Positions 48,327 to 57,769 of a stretch of 64,000 nucleotides of DNA are shown here, in pieces. Source of the DNA: Novosphingopyxis sp965218915 (GTDB lineage Bacteria; Pseudomonadota; Alphaproteobacteria; Sphingomonadales; Sphingomonadaceae); contig NZ_OZ244708.1 in NCBI RefSeq assembly GCF_965218915.1, positions 434,001 through 498,000 of the forward strand. Reading direction: 5' to 3'. Numbering within the stretch: position 1 is the first letter of the stretch; each line of letters opens with the position of its first letter. The notes beneath the pieces were generated by a model. That model ran no database searches and had not been told where the DNA came from. It saw only the letters and a program-made list of their open reading frames with translations. The translations under genes and the position numbers were made by a program.

Positions 48327-49883
48327 CTAAACCCGCAAATCCTCCAGCATCAGCCCGGCGGTCGCTTTCGCGCTGCCCACCACGCCGGGGATGCCGGCGC
48401 CGGGATGCGTGCCCGCGCCCACGAAGTACAGGTTCGAGATGACATCGTCGCGGTTGTGCGCGCGAAACCAGGCGCTTTGCGTCAGCACCGGCTCCAGGCT
48501 GAATGCGCTGCCCAGATGCGCCGACAGATCGCGCGCGAAATCGGGCGGGGCGTAGTGGAATTTGGTGACGATCCGGTCGTGGATGTCGGGGATCAGCCGC
48601 CGCCCGACCTCGTCCAGCACGCGTTTTTCCAAGAGCGGCCCGGCCTCATCCCAGTCGATCGGCAGCTTGCCCATATGGGCGACGGGCACCAGCGCATAGA
48701 ATGTCGAGCAGCCCTCGGGCGCCATCGACGGATCGGTGACGGTGGGGTGGTGCAGATAGATCGAGAAATCCTTCGGCAGCACGCCATGATCGTAAATGTC
48801 CTTGAGCAGCCCCTCGTAACGCGGGCCGAACAGGATCATATGGTGCGGGATGCCGGGCCAGCGGCCCTCGATGCCGAAATGCACGACAAACAGCGACGGC
48901 GAATATTTCTTGCGCGCCAGCTTCTTGGCAACCCGCTGGCCGCGTGTGTTTTGTCCAAGCAGGTCGCGGTAACTGTGCACGATATCGGCGTTGCTGGCCA
49001 CCGCGTCGGCGGTGCCCTGCCAGCCGCTTTTGGTGGTCACGCCGGTCGCGTGGTCGCCCATCATGTCGATATGCGCCACCGGATCGCCGAGCCGCATCGT
49101 CCCGCCGATCCGCTCGAACTGCGCGGCCATCCCGGCGACCAGCCGGTTGGTGCCGCCCTTGGCAAACCACACGCCGCCGTCTTTCTCCAGCTTGTGAATC
49201 AGCGCGTAGATCGCGCTGGTGGTCATCGGATTGCCGCCGACGAGCAGCGTGTGGAAGCTCAGCGCCTCGCGCAGCTTCTCGTGCTTCACGAATTTGCTCA
49301 CGATCGAATAGACCGAGCGCCATGCCTGATATTTGGCCAGTGCGGGCGCGGCCTTGATCATCGCCCCGAAATCGAGAAACGCCTTGTGGCCGAGCTTCAC
49401 ATAGCCCTCTTCATACACGCCCACGCTATACTCGAGGAACCTGGCATAGCCCTCGACATCGGCGGGGTTCAGCTTGGCGATCTCGTCGTTGAGCCTGGCC
49501 TCGTCGTTCGAATAATCGAAGTTCGTGCCGTCTTCCCAGTTCAGACGATAGAAGGGAAAGACCGGTTCCAGCGTCACGTCGCGCGCCATGTCCGCGCCGG
49601 TCAGCGACCAGAGTTCGCGCAGGCAATCCGGATCGGTGATGACGGTGGGTCCGGCATCGAATGTGTAGCCGTCCCTTTCCCAATAGTAGCCGCGGCCGCC
49701 GGGCTTGTCGCGCGCTTCGACCAACGTCGTCGCGATCCCCGCCGATTGCAGGCGGATGGCAAGTGCTAGCCCGCCGAAGCCCGCGCCGATGACGATGGCG
49801 GTCTTGCCGGTCGGAGAAGGCCGCTTGTCGGCGCCGAACAGATCAGGCTCGCGGACTTTCGTCCTGTCGATCGTCATTGCCAT
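48327..49883 (-). CDS. crtI: Phytoene desaturase
   Basis: CrtI introduces four double bonds into phytoene to give lycopene. The 518-residue flavoprotein has the dinucleotide-binding N-terminus TAIVIGAGFGGLALAIRLQSAG with the following EARDKPGGRGY, DAGPTVITDP, and the C-terminal bacterial-type carotenoid desaturase signature region YFVGAGTHPGAGIPGVVGSAKATAG. A hydrophilic tail of about 28 residues precedes the flavin domain. It lies two bases after crtY on the same strand. Confidence 0.95.
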   Translation of the reverse strand: MAMTIDRTKVREPDLFGADKRPSPTGKTAIVIGAGFGGLALAIRLQSAGIATTLVEARDKPGGRGYYWERDGYTFDAGPTVITDPDCLRELWSLTGADMARDVTLEPVFPFYRLNWEDGTNFDYSNDEARLNDEIAKLNPADVEGYARFLEYSVGVYEEGYVKLGHKAFLDFGAMIKAAPALAKYQAWRSVYSIVSKFVKHEKLREALSFHTLLVGGNPMTTSAIYALIHKLEKDGGVWFAKGGTNRLVAGMAAQFERIGGTMRLGDPVAHIDMMGDHATGVTTKSGWQGTADAVASNADIVHSYRDLLGQNTRGQRVAKKLARKKYSPSLFVVHFGIEGRWPGIPHHMILFGPRYEGLLKDIYDHGVLPKDFSIYLHHPTVTDPSMAPEGCSTFYALVPVAHMGKLPIDWDEAGPLLEKRVLDEVGRRLIPDIHDRIVTKFHYAPPDFARDLSAHLGSAFSLEPVLTQSAWFRAHNRDDVISNLYFVGAGTHPGAGIPGVVGSAKATAGLMLEDLRV

Positions 49884-49885
49884 AG

Positions 49886-51043
49886 CTACTTACCCCAGAT
49901 CGCCCGCAAGGCATGGGATATGGGGATGGGCGGCTTGCCGGACAATATGCGCAGCTTGTCCGCGGAGGTTGTCTGCCCGGCATAGAAGCGCAGGATCAGA
50001 TCGGGGCTCAACCGGTAGAAGCGCTCGAAGATTTTGTAGCGCTCGCCCGGCTTGGCGCCGCCGAACAGCATCTTGCCGAGCATACGGTAAAAGGCGGAAC
50101 CGCGCCAATGATCGCCGGCCAGATTGCGGGTGAAGCGGTGCAGCGCATCGCCCGAAAAATCGTCGAGCTCGGCGATCGCCATGGCGGTGCGCACCGCATC
50201 GGGCAGCGAATAGCTGGTCATCGGGTGGAACAAGGCGGCCCGCGCCCCGGCCTTGGCGGTGCGCTCGCCGCCCGCTTTCCAATAGGCCTCCAGATCGCCG
50301 CCATGGACCACCGGCAACACGCCCGATTCCTCCCGCAGCGTGCGGGTGATGGCCCAGCCTTGGGCGGCGGCATATTCGCCGATCCGCTGCGCGATCCGCC
50401 GCCGGTCGAGATCGGGCTGGTTGCTGTAATAGGTGTCCTCGACGAACATGCGCGTCGGGGTGAACGGCAGGCAGTAAACGAAGCGATAGCCGTCCTTCTG
50501 GTCGACCGTTGCGTCCATGATGATCGGATGCTTGAGCCCGTGCGGCTCCTCCAGCTCGAGCAGCTGGCCGACGAATTTCTGCCAGCCGCAATCGAGCGCC
50601 TGCGTGTCGGCCGGGCCGCGGCAGTCGATCACGCCGCCCGCACGGATACGGCCATGGCCTTTCAGCGCGACCGCCGTAGGCGTGACCGAGGCGACCTCCA
50701 CGCCGGTCACGCGCATGCGTTCGAGCAATTGCTCGCGGATCACTTCGTCGAAGCGGTCGCTCTCGATCGAATAATAGATGCCGTCCAGCTGGCGATTATG
50801 CGCGGGGAAGCGCACCTCGTGCCCGCTCCAGCCATGGGTGACCAGCGGCGCGGTGAGCCAGCGATGCTCTGGCGCGACGTCGCTGGAAAAATAGCTCCAG
50901 ATATGGTTGCCGCCAAAGGTCTCGCCGCGCTCGATCAGCAGCAGTTCCAGATCGGGCCGCCGGCGGCGCAGCGCGAGCGCGATCAACCCCCCGGCCAGGC
51001 CGCCGCCGATAATGGCGAGATCGCAGGTGCGTTTTTCGAGCAT
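49886..51043 (-). CDS. crtY: Lycopene beta-cyclase
   Basis: CrtY closes both ends of lycopene to beta-carotene. The 385-residue protein begins CDLAIIGGGLAGGLIALALR, with a flavin-type GxGxxG site, then ERGETFGGNHIWSYF, as in CrtY. It lies first in the crtY-crtI minus-strand pair. The divergent region to 51279 contains no other gene and should hold the promoters for both directions. Confidence 0.93.
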   Translation of the reverse strand: MLEKRTCDLAIIGGGLAGGLIALALRRRRPDLELLLIERGETFGGNHIWSYFSSDVAPEHRWLTAPLVTHGWSGHEVRFPAHNRQLDGIYYSIESDRFDEVIREQLLERMRVTGVEVASVTPTAVALKGHGRIRAGGVIDCRGPADTQALDCGWQKFVGQLLELEEPHGLKHPIIMDATVDQKDGYRFVYCLPFTPTRMFVEDTYYSNQPDLDRRRIAQRIGEYAAAQGWAITRTLREESGVLPVVHGGDLEAYWKAGGERTAKAGARAALFHPMTSYSLPDAVRTAMAIAELDDFSGDALHRFTRNLAGDHWRGSAFYRMLGKMLFGGAKPGERYKIFERFYRLSPDLILRFYAGQTTSADKLRILSGKPPIPISHALRAIWGK

Positions 51044-51278
51044 GGGGGGCGGGCGTAGCCGAGTGGACGGGCGATGGGAATCCTGGGGGCGGAGAATTTA
51101 GCGGTTTATCCACCGGATTATGGGACGATTTCATCAAAGACCAAGAGCGGGACTGCCATCAACCCTGTGCTTGTTTCGCTACGCTGCGCCCGATTTTGCC
51201 GTAAACATTCCGGCGGTATTTGCAAATTGAGCAGCACAACACCCATGACCTGTTCATTGCCGCGCGCTATGGGGGAGC

Positions 51279-52034
51279 GTGACCGCGCTCATCCTCTCCC
51301 TGTTCGCCTCGACGCTGGCGATGACGCTCATCGTGGCGCTGCGCTATGTGGTCGCGAGCGGCGGTTTCGCCTGGCTCACGCAGCGTGTGCGCCCCGGCCT
51401 CTACGACCGGCTGAAGCTCCAGATCGGGCGAGAAATGCGCTGGTCGCTGTGGAGCGCGGCGATCTACGGCATCCCCGCCGGCATCGTCATGTGGGGCTGG
51501 CAGGAGCGCGGCTGGACCGCGATCTACAGCGATGTAACCGCGTTTCCGCTCTGGTATTCGCCGGTCTCGTTGTTCGTCTATCTGTTCGCGCACGACACAT
51601 GGTTCTATTGGACCCACCGCTTCATGCACCAGCCGAAATGGTTCAAAATCGCGCACGCCGTCCATCACGACAGCCGCCCGCCGACCGCCTGGGCGGCGAT
51701 GAGCTTTCACCCGATCGAGGCGCTGACCGGCGCGGTGGTGATCCCCGCGCTCGTCTTCCTGGTGCCGGTCCACGTCGCGGTGCTGGGCACGGTGCTGGCG
51801 ATCATGACGCTGATGGGCGTCACCAACCATATGGGCTGGGAGATGTTTCCGCGCTGGTGGACCGGGGGCCCGCTCGGCCGCTGGACGATCACCGCCAGTC
51901 ACCACCAGCGCCATCACGAGCGCTACAATTGCAATTACGGGCTGTATTTCCGCTTCTGGGACCGCGTCTGCGGCACCGATGCGGGGCTGGGCGCCTTCGA
52001 CGTGCAGGCAGCGTTCGAGAGGAAATCCGCATGA
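51279..52034 (+). CDS. Fatty acid hydroxylase / sterol desaturase family membrane protein
   Basis: A 251-residue membrane protein with four or five hydrophobic segments and the three His boxes of diiron hydroxylases: HDTWFYWTHRFMH, HAVHHDSRPP and HHQRHHERY. The GTG at 51279 follows GGGGGAG and is the best start. Its place next to crtY suggests carotenoid ring modification, as with CrtZ-type hydroxylases, but the sequence resembles the broader sterol desaturase group, so lipid modification is also possible. Its stop overlaps the ATG of the DUF2141 gene. Confidence 0.8.
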   Translation: MTALILSLFASTLAMTLIVALRYVVASGGFAWLTQRVRPGLYDRLKLQIGREMRWSLWSAAIYGIPAGIVMWGWQERGWTAIYSDVTAFPLWYSPVSLFVYLFAHDTWFYWTHRFMHQPKWFKIAHAVHHDSRPPTAWAAMSFHPIEALTGAVVIPALVFLVPVHVAVLGTVLAIMTLMGVTNHMGWEMFPRWWTGGPLGRWTITASHHQRHHERYNCNYGLYFRFWDRVCGTDAGLGAFDVQAAFERKSA

Positions 52035-52468
52035 TCGAGCGCACCATCATGGGTGCCGCGCTGCTGGCGCTGGCCACCGGCGCCGCGCCCGTGCCAACCG
52101 GGTCCGAGCTCGATCTGACCTTCACCAATCTGCGCTCGGCCAAGGGCAGTCTGCTCGTCTGCATCACCGCCGATCCGGCCTATTTCCCCGATTGCACTGA
52201 GGATCCCGACAAGCGTTTTCTGACGGTGCCCGCCAGCAAGCCCATACTCATCGTCTCCGGCCTCGCGCAGGCGCGCTATGCCGTCTCGGTCCATCATGAC
52301 GAGAATGGCAACGACAAGCTCGATACTTTTGCAGGCATCCCCAAGGAAGGCATCGGCTTTTCGCGCAACCCGAAGATCACTTTTGGCCCGCCGGGCTTCG
52401 ACAAGGTGGCGCTGGCGATCGGTCCCGGCGTAACCACGCAAACCGTGCGGATGCGCTATTTCCTCTGA
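52031..52468 (+). CDS. DUF2141 exported protein
   Basis: A 145-residue protein with a signal peptide MIERTIMGAALLALATGAAP and a mature beta-rich domain. The DUF2141 pattern is plain: YAVSVHHDENGNDKLD, FAGIPKEGIGFSRNPKITFG, and FDKVALAI. The calcium-like DENGNDKLD loop is notable. Overlap with the hydroxylase gene shows they are co-translated; DUF2141 proteins are often beside carotenoid or lipid-modification genes. Biochemical role unknown. Confidence 0.88.
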   Translation: MIERTIMGAALLALATGAAPVPTGSELDLTFTNLRSAKGSLLVCITADPAYFPDCTEDPDKRFLTVPASKPILIVSGLAQARYAVSVHHDENGNDKLDTFAGIPKEGIGFSRNPKITFGPPGFDKVALAIGPGVTTQTVRMRYFL

Positions 52469-52624
52469 TCGGGCACCGCCGGTTTCGTCGGCGAGGGCAG
52501 CCCATGCCCGTTGCCGAAAAGCCGCACCCGCGTGACTATCGTGCATCGCGGCGTGCGCCCGGTCGCAACCTTTGATCACATAGTATATTGTCCGCAAAAC
52601 CGATATAATGGGGTCTCGACAGCC

Positions 52625-53485
52625 ATGCGTCTGCCACTTTTCGCCGCCGGCCTATGCGCCGCCGCTCTCTCCGTGCCCGCTTTTGCCCAGGACGTCGATA
52701 CCGCGCCGCTGCCCGAGGTCGAGGACACCGTCTTTGCGGGCGATTTCATCACCATCGGCGCGGGCGTGGGCATCACGCCCAGCTATTCGGGCTCGGACGA
52801 TTACACCTTCTTCCCCGTGCCCGCTGCCGCCGGCACGCTGGGCGGTATCAATTTCCGCCCCAGCGGCACCGGCCTCGCCTTTGACGTGATCCCGGATGCC
52901 GAGGATGCGCAGTTCGGCTTCATTGCCGGCCCCGTGGCGCGCATCCGGCTGGACCGCACCCGGCGGATCGTGGACGACGCGGTGGAGCAGCTCGGCGAGC
53001 TGGACACCGCGATCGAGCTGGGCGGCCAGGTCGGCGTGCAATATTCGGGCATCATCACCCCGTTCGATACGCTGTCGGTCACGCTCGACGCGGTGTGGGA
53101 CGTGGCCGGCGCGTATAACGGGCGCATGATCCGCCCCACCGTCAGCTTCCTCACCCCGGTCAGCCGCGGCACCGCCATCGCGCTTTCGGTCAATGCCGAG
53201 CATGTCGACGACGATTTCGCCGATTATTATTATTCGAGCAGCCCGTCGGGCGCGCTAGCGAGCGGCCTGCCGGTGTTTCAGGCGGAGGGCGGCTTCCAAA
53301 GCGTGGGCGCCAACGCGCTGTTTACCTATGATCTGAACGGAGACCTGACCGACGGAGGCTTCGCCGTCTTCGTGCTGGCCGGTTACAGCCGCCTGCTCGG
53401 CGACGCCAAGCACAGCCCGATCACCAGCATCCGCGGCAGCGCCAACCAGTTCCTCGGCGGTATCGGGCTGGGCTATACATTCTAG
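52625..53485 (+). CDS. MipA/OmpV-family outer-membrane protein
   Basis: A 286-residue outer-membrane beta-barrel protein with signal peptide MRLPLFAAGLCAAALSVPAF cut after AFA. The barrel starts with ITIGAGVGITPSYSGSDDY and ends in a C-terminal aromatic, GYTF. MipA family members scaffold peptidoglycan enzymes in Escherichia coli and act as outer-membrane channels elsewhere. The start at 52625 is ATG after GTCTCGACAGCC with no good ribosome site; a longer frame from 52511 is less likely. It is the last gene before the convergent nag genes. Confidence 0.85.
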   Translation: MRLPLFAAGLCAAALSVPAFAQDVDTAPLPEVEDTVFAGDFITIGAGVGITPSYSGSDDYTFFPVPAAAGTLGGINFRPSGTGLAFDVIPDAEDAQFGFIAGPVARIRLDRTRRIVDDAVEQLGELDTAIELGGQVGVQYSGIITPFDTLSVTLDAVWDVAGAYNGRMIRPTVSFLTPVSRGTAIALSVNAEHVDDDFADYYYSSSPSGALASGLPVFQAEGGFQSVGANALFTYDLNGDLTDGGFAVFVLAGYSRLLGDAKHSPITSIRGSANQFLGGIGLGYTF

Positions 53486-53529
53486 GCTTGGTCTTAACCA
53501 AGCGTTGCAGCCCTTGAAACCGAAAGGGC
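53486..53529. terminator. Two small hairpins between mipA-like and nagE genes
   Basis: GCTTGGT/ACCAAGC (53486-53492 and 53497-53503) directly after the stop codon, then GCCCTT/AAGGGC (53510-53515 and 53524-53529). Neither has a T run, but their place between convergent genes suggests transcription end points. Confidence 0.4.
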
Positions 53530-53633
53530 AGCTTCGATTGTCAGGCGGATGCACGCTTTCGCCAATCTTACAAATCGAGCCAGCTTGAGCCGCGGCAGCT
53601 TCTCAAGACCGCCGAAGCGATCGCCACCGCTAT

Positions 53634-55295
53634 TCATTCTTCCGGCAAGATATGAACTATGTTCGGCCCGACTTGCCGCCAGCCCCGGCCTGCCCATTCG
53701 TTCATCAGGGAGGGATCGAGGCCAGTGATGTCGTGTACGATTGCCGTCACGCGGTCGGCCTGCTGCTCGATCGAGACGACATTTGCGCATCCACCCAGCG
53801 CAAGCATCATGTGCTCTCCATGATCCTGTGCAGCAGGCGATTTGACGATATCGCGGATCTGACCGGCAAGCAGGTCCGCGGATGGACCGATCACCACCTG
53901 TAGCAGTCCCGCCCCCGGCCGAATGATGCCGCGAACGCCGAGGCGCTTGAGGGCCTCCTCGTCGATCGCCATGTCGTCGCCGAGCGTCAAGCGCAGCCGT
54001 GTCGTACACGCATCCACGGTGACGAGATTTGCCGGCCCGCCCAGCGCCGCAACATAGCCCCTCGCACGGTCTTCCCCGGTTCCGCCCGCTGCGCCGTGCA
54101 ATTCATTCGGCATCCCACCGCGCTCGGTGACCTCGCGGCCGGGCGTCTTGAGATCGAAGCGAACGATGCAAAACCGGAAGCTCGCATAATAGATCGCGAA
54201 ATAGGCGGCGCCGACGGGCAGCAACAGCAGCGGCCGCGTCGCCAAGCCGTAGTTCAGCAGATAATCGAACAGCCCGGCGGAAAACCCGAAGCCGAGCTTC
54301 ACGTCCAGAAGGTCCATGATCACCATCGACAGTCCTGTCAGGGCCGCGTGAACCGCGTAGAGGACCGGTGCCAGGAACATGAACGTGAATTCGATCGGCT
54401 CCGTCACGCCGGTCAGGAAGGAGGTGAGGGCGAGCGAGAGAAACAGCCCGCCGACCGCCGGTCGCCGCTCGGGTGCCGCGGATCGGTACATGGCGAGGCA
54501 GGCGGCGGGCAGACCGAACATCATCACCGGGAAGAAACCGGACATGAATGCGCCAGCTGTTGGATCGCCGGCAAAGAAGCGGTTCAGATCCCCCGTAGCC
54601 CCCTGATAATCGCCGACTAGGAACCAGGCGATGTTGTTCAATATGTGATGCAGTCCGGTAACGATCAGCAGCCGATTCAGCACCCCGTAGACGAACAGGC
54701 CGATTTCGCCCGCATCGACGACCCAGCGGCTGAGCGTGTCGATGGCGGCCTCCAATAACGGAAAGCCAAGCCCGAACAGAAGGGCGCCAAACAGTCCGGC
54801 AAAACCGGCCGCAATGGGCACGAAGCGCCGGCCCCCGAAAAATGCCAGATATTCCGGCAGTTTGATGGTGGCATAGCGATTGTAGAGCGCGCCGGCGACG
54901 AGACCCGAGGCAATGCCGGCCGGAACGCCGAGCTTGGCCAGTTCCTTGGTCTTCCAGGCCGCGACCAACATATCCGCCATCGGTCCGCTTTGACCCGCCG
55001 ACACGTCCGCCGGGATAGCGAGCAGGGATTTCGCGCCTTCGACGGTCACCAGATAGGCCACCGCGCCGGCGAGCCCGGCCGCTCCGTGATTTTCCCGCGC
55101 CAGCCCGACCGCCACGCCGATCGCGAACAACAGTCCAAGGCTCGAAAAGATCGCCCCCCCGGCATCGGCGACGAACGGGATGCCGAGCAGATCGTCCTGG
55201 CCCAGCCGGAGCAGCAAGCCAGCCACCGGCAGCACGGCGATGGGAAGCATCAGCGCGCGGCCGAGCGGTTGCAGCCGGTCCAGCGACAGCCTCAT
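53634..55295 (-). CDS. nagE: PTS N-acetylglucosamine transporter EIICB
   Basis: The membrane permease and EIIB domain that imports and phosphorylates GlcNAc. Residues 1 to about 370 form the EIIC membrane part (LQPLGRALMLPIAVLPVAGL, FGLPAACLAMY, and TGVTEPIEFTFMFLAP). The EIIB domain has the active Cys430 in VDACTTRLRL. A further short segment, about residues 495-553, looks like a second, cut-down EIIB repeat (LALGGCANVVSIEQQ) without the active-site Cys. The EIIA part is absent and is carried by the next gene upstream. The start at 55295 overlaps that gene by four bases. Confidence 0.92.
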   Translation of the reverse strand: MRLSLDRLQPLGRALMLPIAVLPVAGLLLRLGQDDLLGIPFVADAGGAIFSSLGLLFAIGVAVGLARENHGAAGLAGAVAYLVTVEGAKSLLAIPADVSAGQSGPMADMLVAAWKTKELAKLGVPAGIASGLVAGALYNRYATIKLPEYLAFFGGRRFVPIAAGFAGLFGALLFGLGFPLLEAAIDTLSRWVVDAGEIGLFVYGVLNRLLIVTGLHHILNNIAWFLVGDYQGATGDLNRFFAGDPTAGAFMSGFFPVMMFGLPAACLAMYRSAAPERRPAVGGLFLSLALTSFLTGVTEPIEFTFMFLAPVLYAVHAALTGLSMVIMDLLDVKLGFGFSAGLFDYLLNYGLATRPLLLLPVGAAYFAIYYASFRFCIVRFDLKTPGREVTERGGMPNELHGAAGGTGEDRARGYVAALGGPANLVTVDACTTRLRLTLGDDMAIDEEALKRLGVRGIIRPGAGLLQVVIGPSADLLAGQIRDIVKSPAAQDHGEHMMLALGGCANVVSIEQQADRVTAIVHDITGLDPSLMNEWAGRGWRQVGPNIVHILPEE

Positions 55296-57769
55296 ATGGT
55301 CTTCTCCAACAGGGCGCGTATCTCTGCCGGCGAACCCAAGGAAAGCGCCCGCTCGGCGAGCGTCCGACATTCGGCCATTTCCAGCGCGCGCACTCGTGCC
55401 TTCAGCGCCGGGATCATGGCCGGGATCGCCGACAATTCGGTCACGCCCAGCCCAAGCAGCAGCGGCGCCGCAAGCGGGTCCGACGCCAGGGCGCCGCACA
55501 CGCCCAACGGACGGTCATGGCGCGCCGCCCCCGTGCCCGCCGCCGCGATCAGGCGAATCACCGCGGGGTGCAGGGCGTCGGCGCGCGCAGCGAGCGCATC
55601 GCTGGTACGATCGATACAGAGGGTATATTGGGTCAGGTCGTTGGTTCCGACCGACAGGAAATCGGCATGGACCGCAATCTCTGCGGCCATCAGCGCGGCG
55701 GCCGGCGTCTCAATCATGACGCCGAGCGGCACTCTCTCCAGCCCAAGATCGTGCTGACACATATCCAGCATCTCGCGGACCCTGAGCAATTCGGATGGAT
55801 CGACGACCATCGGCACCATGATCCGGCAGCGCGGGGCGGGCACGCCGGTCAGGATGGCCCGCAACTGCGTTTTCAGCAGTTCCGGGCGCGCCAGGCTGAG
55901 GCGCACGCCGCGCAGTCCGAGCGCGGGATTGTCCTCAAAAGCTGCCGGCAGATAGGGCGCCTGCTTGTCCGCTCCGACGTCGAGGGTGCGCACGATCAGC
56001 GGACGGTCTTCCAGGGCGTTTGCAATAGCGGCATAGGCCGCACGCTGTTCGGCTTCGTCGGGAGCGGTCTGGCGATCCAGAAACAGAAATTCCGTGCGCA
56101 GCAGACCGCAACCTTCGGCGCCCGCCGCCACGGCGCTGCGGGCGTCGGCGGCCGAACCGAGATTGGCGAATATCTCGATTCGTTCGCCGTCCCGCGTGCG
56201 ACAGAGCGTGTGAGCGCTTTCCAGTGCCGCTGCACGGTCGCTCGAACGGCGTGCCTGTAACGCGCGGGCGTCCGCGATCGCGGCCTTGTCCGGCTTGCAA
56301 TCGATAATCGCGCGGTCCGCGTCCAGCACGGCCATGTCGCCATTCGCCAGTTCCAGCACCGCGGGTCCGACGGCGACGATCATCGGTACGCCAGCGGCGG
56401 CGGCAAGAATGGCGGCGTGAGCGGTTGCCCCGCCCCGGGCGGTCGCGATGCCCGCCACGCCGATTTTCTGCAGTTCGAGAAACCGCGACGGAAGCAGGTC
56501 GTCGGCGATAACGATGGACCCGGCAGGCGCCGATGGTGCGCCGGGTTCGATATCACCGGACAGGCGCGCCAGAATCCGCTGTTCGAGATCGCGCAGATCG
56601 GCGACCCGCTCGACGAGCCGCGCGTCGCCCGTGGCTTGCAAGCTGCCAGCCCGCGCGCGCGTTGCCTCCCGCCACGCCCAGCCGGCCGACCGTCCTTTTG
56701 CAATGGCGGAGCGAGCAAGCGCGAGCAGTTCCGGGTCGTACAGCATGGCGCGATGCGCGGCCATGATCTCCTCCGCCGCCGTCGACGCCGGCCGACCCAG
56801 TTCGGCAGACAGATTGGACAGGGCGGCGGTCAGGGCCGCCATCTCCCGATCCGTTCCGCGCCCGTCGCGCTCCACCGCTATCGCTTGGGATACCAGCTTG
56901 AAAACCGATCCGATCGCCATACCGGGCGCGGCGCGAACTCCGCGCAATTGATTGGCGGAAAGTGGTTCGTGCGCCAGGGTTGCGGCCGGCACCGGCGCGG
57001 CCGGAGTCTCGGTTTCGCCTTCCAGCCCCGTCTCGATCAACGCGGCGAGCGCGGCGAGCGCTGCCGCCGCATCCGCGCCTACCGCCGTCATGTGCAGCCG
57101 ATCGCCGGCCCGGGTGCCCAGCGCCATCAGTCCGGTTGTGCTGCGCGCGTCGGCCGAGCGGCCATGGGCTTCGATACGGACCTGCGCGCCATATCCTTTC
57201 AGGGCAGCGCCGATTCGCGCGGCCGGGCGCGCATGGAGCCCGTGACCCGGCGGCAACTCGACGGCGCGCATGATTTCTTCGCCCTCATGCAGCCGCTCTT
57301 GCGTCGCCAAGTCCAGTGGCGTGACGTCCATTATGGGATCGCCCGGCTCGACGAGCCGGTCGCACGCGAGGACCGTGCAGCGATAGCCGGAATTGGCTAT
57401 GAGCACCGGGGTCCTCAGGCTTTTGACCTTCGCGGCCACGCTCGCCAGATCGACCTCGATCAGCGGCGTGCCCTGATCGACCGATGCGCCTCGCTCGACG
57501 AGCGCGCGAAAGCCCTTGCCTTGCAGCGCGACCGTGTCGACGCCGACATGCAGCAACAGCTCCGCACCATTCTCGAGCAGGAGCGTTACGGCATGGCCGG
57601 TAGCGGCCACGGTTCCGACGACGCCCGCGCAGGGCGCGCGCAACGTTCCTTCCAGCGGATCGATGGCGATCCCTTCGCCCATCATTCCTTGCGCGAACGC
57701 GGGGTCCGGCACGTCTGCCAGCGGCATGGCCCACCCCGCCCATGGCGCCGCCAGACGGATCGCGCTCAC
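55292..57769 (-). CDS. nagF: PTS EIIA-HPr-EI fusion protein
   Basis: One protein carrying three phosphotransfer parts of the PTS: EIIA (about 15-155) with active His74 in ELLLHVGVDTV; HPr (about 167-250) with His179 in GHGLHARPAA; and EI (about 275-825) with phospho-His451 in GGATAHAAILA. It passes phosphate from PEP to NagE for GlcNAc import, so the sugar route is self-contained. The GTG at 57769 overlaps the hexosaminidase stop as GTGA, which fixes the start; the longer frame to 57838 is inside that gene. This arrangement is known from GlcNAc PTS operons of Caulobacter and sphingomonads. Confidence 0.93.
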   Translation of the reverse strand: MSAIRLAAPWAGWAMPLADVPDPAFAQGMMGEGIAIDPLEGTLRAPCAGVVGTVAATGHAVTLLLENGAELLLHVGVDTVALQGKGFRALVERGASVDQGTPLIEVDLASVAAKVKSLRTPVLIANSGYRCTVLACDRLVEPGDPIMDVTPLDLATQERLHEGEEIMRAVELPPGHGLHARPAARIGAALKGYGAQVRIEAHGRSADARSTTGLMALGTRAGDRLHMTAVGADAAAALAALAALIETGLEGETETPAAPVPAATLAHEPLSANQLRGVRAAPGMAIGSVFKLVSQAIAVERDGRGTDREMAALTAALSNLSAELGRPASTAAEEIMAAHRAMLYDPELLALARSAIAKGRSAGWAWREATRARAGSLQATGDARLVERVADLRDLEQRILARLSGDIEPGAPSAPAGSIVIADDLLPSRFLELQKIGVAGIATARGGATAHAAILAAAAGVPMIVAVGPAVLELANGDMAVLDADRAIIDCKPDKAAIADARALQARRSSDRAAALESAHTLCRTRDGERIEIFANLGSAADARSAVAAGAEGCGLLRTEFLFLDRQTAPDEAEQRAAYAAIANALEDRPLIVRTLDVGADKQAPYLPAAFEDNPALGLRGVRLSLARPELLKTQLRAILTGVPAPRCRIMVPMVVDPSELLRVREMLDMCQHDLGLERVPLGVMIETPAAALMAAEIAVHADFLSVGTNDLTQYTLCIDRTSDALAARADALHPAVIRLIAAAGTGAARHDRPLGVCGALASDPLAAPLLLGLGVTELSAIPAMIPALKARVRALEMAECRTLAERALSLGSPAEIRALLEKTI

